Below are positions 51,721-63,554 of a stretch of DNA of 64,000 nt, piece after piece. The stretch covers positions 186,001 through 250,000 of the forward strand of contig MCGT01000032.1 of assembly GCA_002104935.1 (NCBI GenBank), read 5' to 3'. The notes below the pieces were generated by a model. That model ran no database searches, was not told the origin of the DNA, and saw only the letters and a list, made by a program, of their open reading frames with translations. The DNA comes from Hesseltinella vesiculosa (Eukaryota > Mucoromycota > Mucoromycetes > Mucorales > Cunninghamellaceae). Numbering within the stretch: position 1 is the stretch's first letter; each line of letters opens with the position of its first letter. A program made the translations under genes and the position numbers.

Positions 51721-54700
51721 TTATTTTTCTGCCTCGACAGAATCAGTAGCGTTATCGATACTACTTTCCGAGTGATAGCTAGAAAGATAGTTTTCCATCC
51801 AAGGATGATTTAGCAGCTCGTCAGCTGTCGGTCGCTCGTCAGGATTTCTCGTAAAGCATTTTTTCAAAAAATCGAGCCCCAATTCACTCAGCTGCGAATT
51901 ATCGGGTAAAGGCGGGTGGCCAGTGACAACATGATACATAACAGACCACTCGTTCTCCAGGGTACTCCATGGCCGGCGTCCTGTTGCCATTTGCACAATA
52001 CAGCACCCAAGCGACCAAATATCCATGGAGCCTTTCCTGCCTGCTTTCCCTCCGGTGATCACTTCGGGAGCCTAGGGATAAATATCATTGAGTTCATTAT
52101 CCACGTTTTCTTTCTTTGATATCCCATCGTACCATATACATCGGGGTGCCAGCAAGGCTATTTACGTTCATATGCATACTTGTATGTCCTACGGTTTTCT
52201 GGCCCTTTGCCAAGATTTTTGCCGCGCCGAAATCTGAGAGCTTCAGTCGACCTTTGTAGTCGATGAGGATATCTGAAAGAGAAGTTAATAAGTACACGTT
52301 CAATCTTGTAAAAATTGCTGGCTGGCATACTATCAGGTTTGATATCTCGATGTATGACATTGTTTCCATGAAGGTACGCCAGTCCACTCAAGAGTTGGTA
52401 TACGTAGTCGACAATATACAGCTCGTCTTCGATTCTCCCTCCATGTTCCAGGTATGCTCCCAAGCTTCCGTTTTCACAGTATTCCATAAAAATAAACACT
52501 TTGTCTCGGTGCACTTCCTAGAAATTGGAGAAAAGAGTTATATCCAAGGGGGAAAAAATACAAAATATAAAATTTACCATGCCGTAATATTGAACAATGT
52601 TTCGATGGTGCAGCATCTCCATGACCTTCATCTCTTCTTTGATGGCCTTGTGGAGTGCTGATAATGAACTTGAGTCAGGGAATCGAATTTCCTTGACAGC
52701 CATGACAGAGGAAGTATCTAAATTGATTGCCAAATAGACAGAGCCATATGTGCCAGATCCAATATAGCGCCCTTGCTGCCATCGAAATGATACATTGGAC
52801 GACGACGGGGCCAAATATACTAGGGACTGATCTTCTGGTTTCTGGTCGTCCAAGATTTTGCCGACAAGACGTTTTTCCTGCTCGTCCTCGTTTCGCTTAT
52901 TTTCCAGGGCACTGATCTTGCGCATCCATTCCTCCCGTATATAAGTGCTGCTGCCGGCATCCGCAGCAGACGATCCAGAGTCGTCTGTTGCACCAAAAGT
53001 GGAAGTGGTGCTGATGCTGCTTTGGCCACCATTCCCATGGCGAGGATTGCCAGCATTCTGCTTTGCTGATTGGCGTAATTGACGGAGCTGCTCCTCTTTC
53101 AGCTGAAGTTCGTGTGACCATTGCGTGCCCAGAACATCAAAATGAGATATCAGCAATGCTATACAGCGAGCAACCTTGCTTTGTAGCGTAACGAATTCAT
53201 TCTCGTTCAGTGCCAAGATGTTCATCCCTTTGGTCATCAGGCGACCAAATTCCAGCGCAGCCACCGCCCAACGGAATGTCTTCCGGTCGGTAGGATTGCA
53301 GTCATCGGTGATAAAACAGATCCAATCAATGGCCAAACGAACAAGCTTGAGATCCAATTGCCACCGTACAGCCAGCTCCAGGAACCTCGAGGCACGAATG
53401 CCAAAGTCACTTGCAAAACTGAAGCATTCTTCGACCAGCTCCTGGCATCCAAGATTTGAGATTTGTTCGCGGATAGTGCTGACGCTGCTGATCGTCGACT
53501 CGGCCAGTTTGTACACTGTCATTTTGATTTTATACAGTTCCTTGTTTATCTTGGGGATATGTGCCCTGTGCTCTTGGATCAGCTCGACCGTGATTGGATT
53601 GGGAGAGTGTTGCGCCAAAATGTCTTGAAACGTATTGCGCACGGACGGCAAATGCTTTGCGTCACCCGTAATCAGGCGCATGACCTTTGGCTTGAGGCCA
53701 AGGTGAATAAAGGGTATATCAATCTCCACAATATAGCCGGTCCACATCACGTTTTGCCAAGGAGAGAGTATCAGAATATAGTCTTCTTCAGGAGAGGATA
53801 GGCCAGATCCAGAGGTATTTGGTGTGTTAGGGCTGCTTCTCTCATTCAAAAAGCAGGCACGGACCAAGCTGCGTATCTTGTCGTCGCGTCCGTGCAATGT
53901 CCTTGATGCCACAATGTATTGCCGTTCTTCTTCGAAACTTCCAGTGTAAACCAGAAAATGACCAGTTGCGACCAGTTGCTGTATGATAGTTTCCACGTTA
54001 TTTGGGTCCAAAACATACTCGGCAGCGTTTTCGAACTGACTCATAAAAAATCTTGCAAGTACAAAACAAAAAATAATAAAATTAATCCAAAGTAGTCGTG
54101 CAAGGATTACGCATACTTTGCAAACTGAAGGAGCTTTCGAGCACGCATTCGCATGGTGTGTAACAACTTCGTGTATTTAACTTCAATACCGCCATCCACA
54201 GCCTCAGGAGGAACGGTCAAGCTTTGAATGTAGTCTCGCATCACATCCCCCAGCAAGCAATTAGTTAGGGAGCTAAGAATAGACAATGCCAGAATTAGAT
54301 GTGAAGGGTGCTTCTGGAAGTACTTACCAAAATTGCTGAGCACACTCCCAATCAGCCTTGTCAACCGTGCGGCAGGCGGTGTTTTTCAGGAAGTCCCATT
54401 CTTTTTCTAAAACCTCACACTCACGAAGATTGTTTTCTTGTTCGAGGTTCAATTTCCAGGATATCAGCCGAAAGTAAAATCGGACGCTTTCCATGAAGAC
54501 AACGTCATAATCTCGTTCCAGGAACATGTGCATTTTCGGTTGCCAGTCGAGAATTGGTTGAGCTAGATCTTCATACTGCTGCTTAACACGGCATGCCAGC
54601 GAGAGTAGGCCTCGGTAATCTTCCATCATGGCGTCAACCATTTGCTTGGGAGGCTCATTCATTCGATCCTTGTATTCCAAACGAAGTTTCAATGCTTCCA

Positions 54701-55796
54701 TAACTAGCGCAATGGGGAAATTTGCCAGCTGCTGTAATTGATCTGTGAATGGCGGCAGACCCATTTCCTTGAACAGCCGACTGTTGGCAATCATTGTTCG
54801 CTTGGCTTTCATCAATAACGAGTTCAAGGCAGATAACGTTCGTTTGTCAAAAGTATCTTGGAGAGCTTGCTCTTTAAGGAGCCGTTCGACAAAGGATGGT
54901 TTCGTTCGCTGGACTTGTAAAGTGTCATCATCGTTGTCAGCATTCTCGTCTGACAGTTGCTCCGTTTGCATAGGTCTGGAGATCTGCAGGTCGTCTGACC
55001 CCGTCCAATTACGTAGGATTCTGTACTGCATTTCCAAACTTCGAGTGATGGTACACCAAGAGCTGAGGGCATCAAGTCGCGTTTGAAAAGCAAGGGAACC
55101 GTATTGCGGATTTGTGGCCGTCATTTCAGCTCGTGTGGAATAAAGACATTCAACCCGGTCCACATTTTTTAGCACATTTGCTACTTGTGACAATGGGGTC
55201 AACGCTGTGCTATTCCCATCTTCCAATGCGTCGTTCACTTTAAAGTTCAAAACTATATCCAGCACCTTGTCAACCCCTTTCCGAGCTTGTTCCAGGTATC
55301 GCTGCTCTTGTTGGATCGTTCGGCCACGCAAAAGCGCTCGCAAAGACAACCATATTTCCTGTGTGGGTTTTTGAGGAGGCAGCTTGTCCTTGTTTGACAA
55401 TCGTTTCTTTTCGGATTTTATGACTTCACCCATGAGCACCGAATTCAGCATTTGCTGCCATTCCAATCGTTCTCTTGTAATCTCGGGTGCTGATAATGAT
55501 TGATTGCGCAAATATAACAGATTGAATGCTGTCTCGGTATCATCAGAGCCTTCATCATCATCATCGTCATCATCATCATCATCGTCGTCGTCATCATCGC
55601 TATAGTCGTCATCCTCATCCTCATCGTCGTTGTCGTTGTCGTTGTCTTGATATTGTCGTTGTGTTCCGCCATAACTCCACTGTCCTTTGTCATGGTTGTG
55701 TCTGTCAAATTCTAAATGTTCAGACCTAAGATTCGTTGTACCATTGTTTTCTTTCGACTGCTCATTGACTGTCCATTGCGCTTGCCTATCAGCCAT
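51721..55796 (-). CDS. MAP kinase kinase kinase, Ssk2/Wis4 (MEKK4) type
   Basis: MAP3K of the stress-activated (HOG/Sty1) pathway. Minus-strand exons begin 54328-55796, 54117-54272 and 52578-54051, then several short kinase-domain exons from 52518 down to 51721. Total about 1,260 aa, similar to Wis4. An acidic N-terminus with a long Asp run (about residues 50-90) is followed by a large all-helical regulatory region (ELIQEHRAHIPKINKELYKI; SFASDFGIRASRFLELAVRW) characteristic of Ssk2/Ssk22/Wis4. The C-terminal kinase domain has YIGSGTYGSVYLAI (Gly loop), SSVMAVKEIRF, LHHRNIVQYYGMEVHRDKVFIFMEYC, VIHRDIKPDNILIDYKGRLK, LSDFGAAKI, LAGTPMYMAPEVI, SMDIWSLGCCIVQMATGRRPW and RPTADELLNHPW. All catalytic residues are intact. 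The response-regulator-binding region is inferred from the family. Confidence 0.9.
55552..55640 (-). repeat. GAT/GAC repeat coding poly-Asp/Glu in the MAP3K
   Basis: Imperfect trinucleotide repeat giving about 15 consecutive Asp plus flanking Asp/Glu/Asn in the MAP3K N-terminus. Confidence 0.85.
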
Positions 55797-55949
55797 GATT
55801 TAAACAAAAGTTGAAACGACCAAAAGACGTGAAACGAAGTTTTTCCAAAAAAAAAAGAAAAGAAAAAAGCCAGATTTGCCGTTTTCAATGCAGCAGGGTT
55901 TTTTTTTATTTCATTTTTCAATGGAAAGGAATGGTATGCTTTTGAAACG

Positions 55950-57021
55950 CTACTGGTAAATTTTGAAGCCATGCTCTGGTCTTCGGGATCGTTTCAAATG
56001 GTTTGTGCATTTCAAGTTGATATGCCGTTGTAATGCAGAGATTGATATGGATTCAATTGAAGGAAATTCTTCTAGAAGACTTCTACGTATGATCTCCAGA
56101 GTGGCATCGGGATTACTTTGTAGGAAGTTATCAATCCATACACTATGAATTTGAAGAAGAGTTGGGGGTGCTGTTCGCCCACGATGCTTGCGTGCTGGGA
56201 TCACGCCATTGTTTGATTTGTATCTGTTGAGCAAGGAGGCCGCGGTGGAGCGCGCAATACCAGCTCGACGAGCCGCAGCAGATATAGACAGATTTTCATG
56301 AAAACGACCGTTAATGAGAAGTTCAAGTTGAATGGGTGTGGCTGTTTGATATGGTGTTCGTTTGCTGCGAGTCTTTTTGGCCTCATCTTGCCCTTCGATA
56401 GATTGATTTGTAGGCGAGTTGACGGCAGGTTCATCGACTTGGTTTTCATTGGACGTTGTGCCATTGTCAGTTGTTGGTGTAAGAGATTGGGTATCATCGG
56501 CTGTTGATTCTGAAGCAACAGTTCCTACTGGAATATCGCATTGCTCTAGTTTTAAATCACAGGACATGAAATCAAAAATAAACAACTGGAAAAAGAAGAA
56601 AAAGGTCAGCAGCGTGACCACTTTGATTGACGCCCGCTTCGACCTTTTCTTTTTTTTTTTTTTTTTCTGTCCATAGAATGACGGCCAAGAAAGCGATTCT
56701 TACTCTGTTTTCCTCAAAAACATGCTCTTTATGTGATATTGCAAAACAAACAGCATTAAAGGCACAGAGGGAGGTAATCATGCCAATTTAATCTAACGTA
56801 CCAATCGCTAAGTCACCTTTTCCAGATTCCATTTGAGCTGAAAGTGCTTGACATTCATAGCAAAGATTGTCCAAAGGATCTTGCTGAGAAATACATTTTC
56901 GACATTCCTGTGGCCCATTTGAATGGGAAATTCTTTGCTCAGCACAGGATATCGCATGATGAAATAGTGAAAGCCATCCGAGATTGGGATGGAAAATAAA
57001 TTCTGCCCGTGATGAAGGCAA
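55950..57021 (-). CDS. HTH (Tc1-transposase/paired-like) protein without a DDE domain; N-terminal exons tentative
   Basis: The last exon (55950 to about 56587) encodes a low-complexity Thr/Ser/Asn stretch, a basic KKTRSKRTPYQ segment and a double helix-turn-helix: ENLSISAAARRAGIARSTAA with LLNRYKSNNG, then ATLEIIRRSLLEEFP with SISALQRHINLKC. This is the layout of the Tc1-type DNA-binding half, yet translation stops there and no DDE catalytic domain follows before the next gene (55796). Upstream exons at 56704-56726 and about 56802-57021 join in phase and would add a CRKC...CYEC zinc motif; the true 5' end (possibly near 57200) is unresolved. A start at 56573 (MSCDLKLEQ) is the minimal alternative. 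Divergent from Fanzor gene B. Could be a domesticated transposase fragment or an orphan regulator. Confidence 0.5.
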
Positions 57022-57201
57022 ATTGATATTTTACAGTTTTTCCAGGAAAGGAAGTCGCCCTCTGTGTGAAACACTGTCGCCTTTTTCAGGACGGATGCGT
57101 CGCGTTGTAATGAAATGAATGAGACTTACACATGGCTTCTGCTTTCCAGTATCAACTGAATGTGAAGGACCACAGTATCACTTTTTCTCTTCGAAAACAT
57201 G

Positions 57202-57578
57202 GAGCTCGATAGGATGGATGCCAAGGAAGAAGATGGAAGCCTGAAAAGCCCAGGGTTTTTATTACTTGATTATTTCAGGCTCGTTTACCCACTCCCTCTT
57301 TCTTATTTTTAGTTCTTGCTTTCCTTCAGCCGATCTCTTGTAAAATAAATGTCACAATCACTTTCGTTTATCCATGAGGTTAAACGAAGAGCCCTAAAAG
57401 AGAGAAGATACGTTTTTGAGTGAGCAATCAGAGCTGCAGTCGCGCGTCCCTTTTTCCTCTCCGCCTTATTTTTTTGTTTGCTTTCCTCTCCCTCTCTCTC
57501 TCTCTCTCTCTCACTTTTTTTTTTCTCCTTCACGCATTTACCTTTCGACTTTGTTCACCTTATTCTTGTAGTTATGCA
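57202..57578. promoter_or_regulatory. 5' region of Fanzor gene B with (CT)n tract
   Basis: Separates the divergent HTH gene and Fanzor gene B. Contains an uninterrupted CT repeat at about 57491-57512 followed by T runs, resembling a pyrimidine-rich fungal promoter or leader. Confidence 0.4.
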
Positions 57579-60500
57579 ATGTCCCAAACCATTCTACAAC
57601 AAAGAGCCTATTTGGAGGGTCTAAAACGGCGCAAAATTGAAAGAGAGGAAGAACAAGAGCGACAAGGTGAGATCTTGCTCCAGAACAAGGACAGCTAACA
57701 GAATGCTTTGTTTCAATACATTCAGGCAGAACACCCTGTGCCAGATGCGGAAGGACAGATCATGTGGATGGTCGTTCCCGGCTCTGCCCATTCAACAGTA
57801 AGTTGACATGACAAGCATTGGTCAAACGAAATATCTGACTGGTTTTTTTTTTTTGCTGCTAGGACATTATGGGGCACCAACCCAAGCAGTTGTGAGACAG
57901 CAGAACAGACAAGGGAGAAGAGCAGGCCAACGGCAATTGGACGCCGCCCGGGCCAATCCCAACGTTCCCCGATGCTCACACTGCATTCTCCCGGACGGAA
58001 GCAATGATGCGTGCGAGCACCACGGAAATGCTGCCAGCCACCTCTGCCATGCCCATAAAACCAATGTGGACGATGTTCTGGGCAACATCATTGGTCCAAA
58101 CCACACCCCTTTTGTCCGTCGCTGTTCTCTGAAGCATGCCCTGCGATGCTATGGCCATTCCAGACGGCAGCGAATGCGTGCCAAAGCAAATGTGATACAA
58201 GAAGTGAACGTCGTTGTCGACCATGTGCGGGATCTGTCGATCAAAGCCATGCTTTTTACCCAACATCATGCTCTGACACTGTTGGAAGGTTCTGAGCCAA
58301 TCCCTCTCCATTTTGGCTCGCAAGATTACATTTATGGCGTTATGCAGTTGCTGCTTGGTGGTCACATCACGAATCAAAATCCGAACCTCCCCCAAGACAC
58401 AGAATCCATTTTTCACGCATATGTCCAATCATTCGAAACCGCGGATCTCCCAACAGTTCAACCGTTACCTGGCTATTCCCAAACGTACGCTCATATGGCC
58501 AAGACCCTAGCCACAGCGGTCAAGAATGGCCTGGCTGAATCATTTGAACCTCGCTGCCGAACCTTCTTGGCGTTCAAATTCCGATCTTTGATTCCAGCCA
58601 ATGTAAGTTGCGAGGGAAAAGAAGACAGGAACTGAACAACTCTCCCTCTTTGCCTCTTAACAGGAAAAGCCAACTAAAAAATCATTGAAGAAATTGGTGT
58701 CATTTGCCTACGACACTCTCTGCGGGACTGACAGCGAACCAGCAACTCCTACGTATGCACATGCTTCCTGGCAAGATGCTGTGGCGTCAGTGATTTCCAA
58801 TGTGACCCTAGGGCCGACGCCTGTGAATTTGGAAAATCTAACAGCCAAGTTTAACTTATACTTGCCCGTCGTGTATGGATTCCTTGGTAAGGGCGTAAAA
58901 AGAGGCTCAATTGTGTCAAAGGAAATAGGACTCATCTCTTCCTCCTCCAAAAAATAAAAATAGCTGAAATGGAAGCCTACAATAATGCAGCCACTGGTGT
59001 AGTGAGCGAAGAAACAATCGTCGACTATGCTGACAACAAGAGCTGCTGGGAGCTGCTTACGCGTTTGGACCAATTCAATGATATGGGCCGCCGGCAGCAA
59101 AACCGCCTTGTCCGTGCGTTTTTCAAAATGGTCAACCATCCGACGATGCCTGTCAGATTTGGCCCAAAGCTTGGCGATTATCTTCGCAGTGGAATGACAA
59201 CATTGGTAACAAAAACCCGTGAACAACTCTCGTTGTCACGCCAATTCCTGAATGGACGGTATATGATCGACACGTCAGTATGCTTCAGAACGACAACAGC
59301 TTCAACAATGCATGTCACAAAAATGTATACCCTGCTGCCTGCTCTTCGATTCACGCGCAAGTTTGTGACTCTGGATGCCCAGTGTCTGGCCCGGATTTTC
59401 GACCAAGCAGGTGCACAACCTCGATACGAAGATTATTTGTTCGTCGGCAATCCTGTGGCAATGGACGGCCCTAACGACGAACCATCCAGACGAGGACGAC
59501 CCAGACAGCCGGTTCTTTCTGACTATCAAAAGATCAAGAAGAAGTTCCTGGTATTTTGGACTTCGTTGGATTTCAAAAAGGTCCGACTGGAGCAGTGGTA
59601 AGCTTGGGCAGGTGAATAGAAAAAAAAAAAAGCGGGCATCGTGGTAATCTTTTTGTTTCCCTAGCCGAGAATCTCTGGGGTCGTATGATGTGGATGTGCC
59701 CCCTGAAGGGAACAAAATAGCATTCAGGAACCTTGTACGAACTGATGGCCATACCCTGGAATTCCTGTGCGAACGGAAAAGCCGAGAACGCCTGCCTGAT
59801 CTCGTCATGAGTGACTTGGATGACAACGACATGGTGGAATTTTGGTCCTATGGTGTTGACCCAGGGCACACGGTGCCCTTCACAGCAGTGGATTCCGAAA
59901 AAAATTGTCTTCGATTCACAAACAACGAATTTTACGCCAAATCCGGGTATAAAAAACGTCGATACCACCGCCAGCTGTCAACCACCGAGTCTGGGATGAA
60001 CATTGCACTCAACAGCCTGCCAACGAAAAAAACGGTGTCATCGACCAGATGGACATCGTATTGCCAGTCGCTGTGCGAGACCCTGCCTGTGCTTTACCAA
60101 TTTTATGGCTCATCCTTTACCAATGCGCGCTTTTTGGCCTATGTCTCTAAGCAAAAAGTCCTGGATGAGATGGTGAACATCTTTGCGTTTGGTGGCAAAA
60201 AATATAAAGAACATGACGTACTGTAAGTATGAATGGTAAAAAAGAGAGAGGGGGGGGGATAACGGAGATTGACGTCAATCTTTATTTTTTTATTCAGTAA
60301 AAAAATACCCTTTTCAAGAATACCCCTGGTCATGATGGGCTCTGGTGTGTTCGGCTTCACACTGAAGGGGAAAAAAACACGCATGTCAATTATGCCAAAA
60401 CTCAAGCAAGCCGAGTTGGAAGGACGGCTGCTTGTCTGCGTGGTCAATGAAAGCTTTACAAGTCAAGTAAGACTGAACTGGGGTGGCGGGAAGAATAGCT

Positions 60501-60745
60501 GCTCATAACAAGTGTCTTGGTTTTAGGTATGCTGTGCCTGCCACACGCAATCTCTGTCGCTTGCGCGAGTTCTTGACCCTTTGACCGATTCCGTGGTTTC
60601 CCTCTGGTCTGTAAAGACATGCTACATTTGCCAACGCCATTGGAACCGGGACAAGTCGGCAGCCAAAAACATTCTGCACCTGGGATATTTGGAACAAGAG
60701 AAGCAACCTCGTCCCGAAGTTTTCACCAAGTCAATGAACCATTGA
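57579..60745 (+). CDS. Fanzor (eukaryotic TnpB-like RNA-guided nuclease), gene B
   Basis: Predicted OMEGA-class nuclease, 900 aa. Eight phase-consistent exons: 57579-57666, 57726-57797, 57863-58602, 58664-58886, 58964-59597, 59665-60222, 60298-60466 and 60527-60745. A charged helical N-terminus is followed by CARCGRTDHVDGRSRLCPFNR, a zinc-knuckle-like motif with longer last spacing than gene A. A Cys/His cluster (CSHCILPDGSNDACEHHG) is specific to this copy. Conserved blocks shared with gene A: FTRKFVTLDAQ, FWTSLDFKKVRLEQW, VRTDGHTLEFL. RuvC-I is SYGVDPGH (Asp near 59858). RuvC-II is VVNESFTSQVCCACH (Glu near 60448), then zinc ribbon CxxC...KTCYIC. RuvC-III is HWNRDKSAAKNIL (Asp near 60650). 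All catalytic positions are retained, so a nuclease-active protein is plausible. No flanking terminal repeats were recognised. Confidence 0.88.
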
Positions 60746-60788
60746 TGAAATCCCGAAGATTTCAATTTTACACCTTTCAAATGTAGAC

Positions 60789-60840
60789 GACAAAGGCGTC
60801 TTTGTCTGTCCTTGGTAAGAAAGATGAGAATAGACAAGGC
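60789..60840 (+). ncRNA. candidate structured RNA 3' of Fanzor gene B (possible omega RNA segment)
   Basis: Starting 44 bp after the stop codon there is a perfect 7-bp hairpin with a 4-nt loop (GACAAAG-GCGT-CTTTGTC, 60789-60806), followed by a second stem CCTTG/CAAGG closing a loop of about 20 nt (to about 60840). Location directly downstream of the nuclease gene is where TnpB/Fanzor guide RNAs are encoded. Length, ends and expression cannot be judged from sequence, so this is a hypothesis only. Confidence 0.3.
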
Positions 60841-60855
60841 AGATTCCTTACCTTT

Positions 60856-61077
60856 TTATTTAGGGTAAATTTTCAAACCATATCGAAGAGTATGAACTAA
60901 CATTTCCTTCCCTTTGTACACGGCTCTGCCTTTCCCTCTTGTATTGTAAGCTTCACTCTCGTGGAATAGCCAAGCATCACTTTCGTCACTCACCGTTCGA
61001 TTTTTATTTATTCTTAGCGGTGTTTCTTTTGGTTGATACTGTATGCTCCCTTTGGCCTTCGTGAGTACCACATCCAT
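60856..61077 (-). CDS. small hypothetical protein
   Basis: 73 codons from ATG to stop with mixed, protein-like composition (MDVVLTKAKGSIQYQPKE..., ending YGLKIYPK), no low-complexity runs, no recognised motif, TM segment or signal. It lies just beyond Fanzor gene B, convergent with it. It could be a real short gene, the last exon of a gene whose upstream exons I cannot see, or chance. Confidence 0.3.
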   Translation of the reverse strand: MDVVLTKAKGSIQYQPKETPLRINKNRTVSDESDAWLFHESEAYNTRGKGRAVYKGKEMLVHTLRYGLKIYPK

Positions 61078-61963
61078 CTCAAGTATAAGGTTTAGTTGCT
61101 TCAGGCTGACACTTATGCCTTAAATATTATAGCTCCACTCTTCGGTTTTTTTTCTCTCTTGGTGCTCATCACCACAATTGATGCACGACAATGCGACTTT
61201 TTTTTGATTTTGTTATTTCACGACTTCGTTATTTTGGTATTCCGACATTCATTTTTGGATAAAGTGTAAGCGGCCAAAGAAGAAATTGGTAGCGCGACAA
61301 TGGAGCTGTATCGAGTTTGCGAAAAAGTCATTTGAAACACGCTGAGCAAGGTTGACATTTGTTTAACAATGACTATGTCATTGCAGCCATCTACACCTAT
61401 CTAATATAATAAGTATGCGACGGAAACACGGCTGGCATGCCAGAGTGGACTGACGACGACCACCAACAGTGGTCAGCTTGGCATCAATTATTTGACGACG
61501 AGCGGCCAAACCCCCCTCCCAACCATCTAATACATATCATGTACGCAGTCTCCACACCCCATCGAGACTGTGTCTGATAAAACTTTGCACACGAGCATGA
61601 TTATAGCTAGACTCAAATCTGGCCAGATCTCATCTACTCCCCTACATATCATTTCAGGCAATTTCTTTTCCTTTACTTCCTTTTCCTCCGCTTCCTCCAC
61701 GTCCCCAAGCACTACCACCATATAAGCCCAGCCTTTCATTATTACTGTACGCCAAAATTTCATTGAGCCGTTGGTTTTTACAAAAAAAAAAGTTCTCGGC
61801 AAAGAGTATGGTTAAGCGCCACAACCTTCCAGGAAGACAACCTCTCAGAAACTGCCGATCGAGTCGAGCGGTATTTGAAAATAATGAATTGATTGAAATT
61901 GAAATTGGCAGGCACTCTTTGTGTTCCATTCTTTTTTTTTCACGTTTTTTTCATCTTGTCAAA
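61078..61963. other. intergenic, 5' flank of the septin gene
   Basis: About 890 bp without supported genes. Two small perfect palindromic signals lie close together: CTGGCATGCCAG (61432-61443) and GACCAC-caaca-GTGGTC (about 61458-61474). Open frames of up to 117 codons here have no motif. Confidence 0.4.
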
Positions 61964-63554
61964 ATGTCTGCCACAGTTGTGCTTCCCGATGGTGTAGGCA
62001 TTGCTCATTTGCCCAACCAACGTCATAAAATTGTGTCGAAGCGTGGTGCCCGTTATACCATCATGGTTTGCGGTAAAATTAAACCAGAAACAACTATTGA
62101 GATCACGTTTCAATAAAGCAGTAAACCCTAACAGCTCTTTCTTCTTCCTTTTGAACAATGAACACAGGTGAATCAGGTGTAGGTAAAACAACCTTTGTGA
62201 ATACATTGTTTACTTCCGGCATCAAGGATCCCAAGGCATTGCACCTGCGACACAAGAAGCAGACCGAAAAAACTGTTGAAATCGACATCACCAAAGCTGG
62301 TAAGATAAAAACAAAATGAAAAAAAAAAAAATCAATCGTTCTCGAGTTATATCTAATTGAGCTACTATCTTGTAGAACTGGAAGAAAAGAACTTCAGTGT
62401 CAAATTGGCGGTCATTGATACACCTGGCTTTGGTGACTATGTCAACAATAGAGACAGTTGGCTGCCAATTATTGAATTTTTGGATGATCAGCACGAGGCT
62501 TACATGGCCCAGGAACAGCAACCCCGCCGAGGTGGTATCATTGATATGCGAGTACATGTTTGTTTATATTTTGTCCGTCCTAATGGCCACACGTAAGACA
62601 GACAAAAAATATGAAAGTGAGTGGCCGTCTCATCTTTTTTTTTTTATAAAAGTCTGAAGCCCTTGGACATTGAAGTCATGAAACAGCTGGGTACACGAGT
62701 GAATTTAATCCCAGTCATTGCCAAGGCTGACACACTGACTCCTCAGGATCTGGCCAAATTCAAACGAAACGTAGCGTAGCACAAGACCACGCTCAAATGA
62801 AAAAAAAGGCAGCTCACCACTCTTGCTTTTTTAGATTTTGGATGTAATTCATGCCCAAGGTATCCAAGTGTACTCGTGTCCTATTGAAAGCGAAGACGAA
62901 GACGTTACGAAAACCAATCAACAAATCATGGACTCTATGCCTTTTGCTGTGATTGGTTCCACCCAAGACGTCTCAGTCAATGGCCGTACCGTCAAGGGCC
63001 GCCAATACTCCTGGGGTGTGGCCGAAGTTGAAAACGAAGACCACTGCGACTTCAAGAAGCTCCGTAACCTATTGATTCGCTCGCACATGCACGATTTGAT
63101 CGACACTACCGAAGAAAATCATTATGAAAACTATCGCCAAGTGCAAATGGAAACGCGCAAGTTTGGCGAAAAGAAGTAAGGACTCGTCCCTTTCCTTATT
63201 TTTCAGGTCGACCGAAATGCTTACGTATTTTATTTTGAAAAAAAAATAGGGTGAAGAAATATGAAAACCCCAAGTTCAAGGAAAAGGAAGAAAAGTTGCG
63301 CATGGCCTTTACCGAACAAGTGAAAAAGGAGGAGAGCCGATTCCGTCAATGGGAAGCTCAGGTAAGCTTAAACGAGAAGCATCCGGGACGAAAATCATAC
63401 TCATCTTCATTCAACCTGTTCGTTAAAATAGCTGGTGTCTGAGCGTGATCGTTTGAACAAGGATTTGGAAGCCCAGCATGCTCAAATCAAGGCCATGGAA
63501 ACCGAATTGGAACAATTGCACCAGATGGCCTACCGTGGCGGTGCTCGCCGTTAG
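61964..63554 (+). CDS. septin, Cdc12/AspC type
   Basis: Filament-forming GTPase that marks division sites and hyphal branch points. Seven or so exons with short introns. The N-terminus [20 protein letters not shown] is diagnostic of the Cdc12/AspC group. G1 P-loop [15 protein letters not shown] (split by intron 1 after the first Gly base), G3 [14 protein letters not shown]4 [11 protein letters not shown], and the septin unique element region [20 protein letters not shown] / [19 protein letters not shown] follow. The C-terminal coiled coil ([14 protein letters not shown]..., [20 protein letters not shown]) is present and the protein ends YRGGARR. Start is ATG at 61964 after a T-rich leader. 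Complete and apparently functional. Confidence 0.93.
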
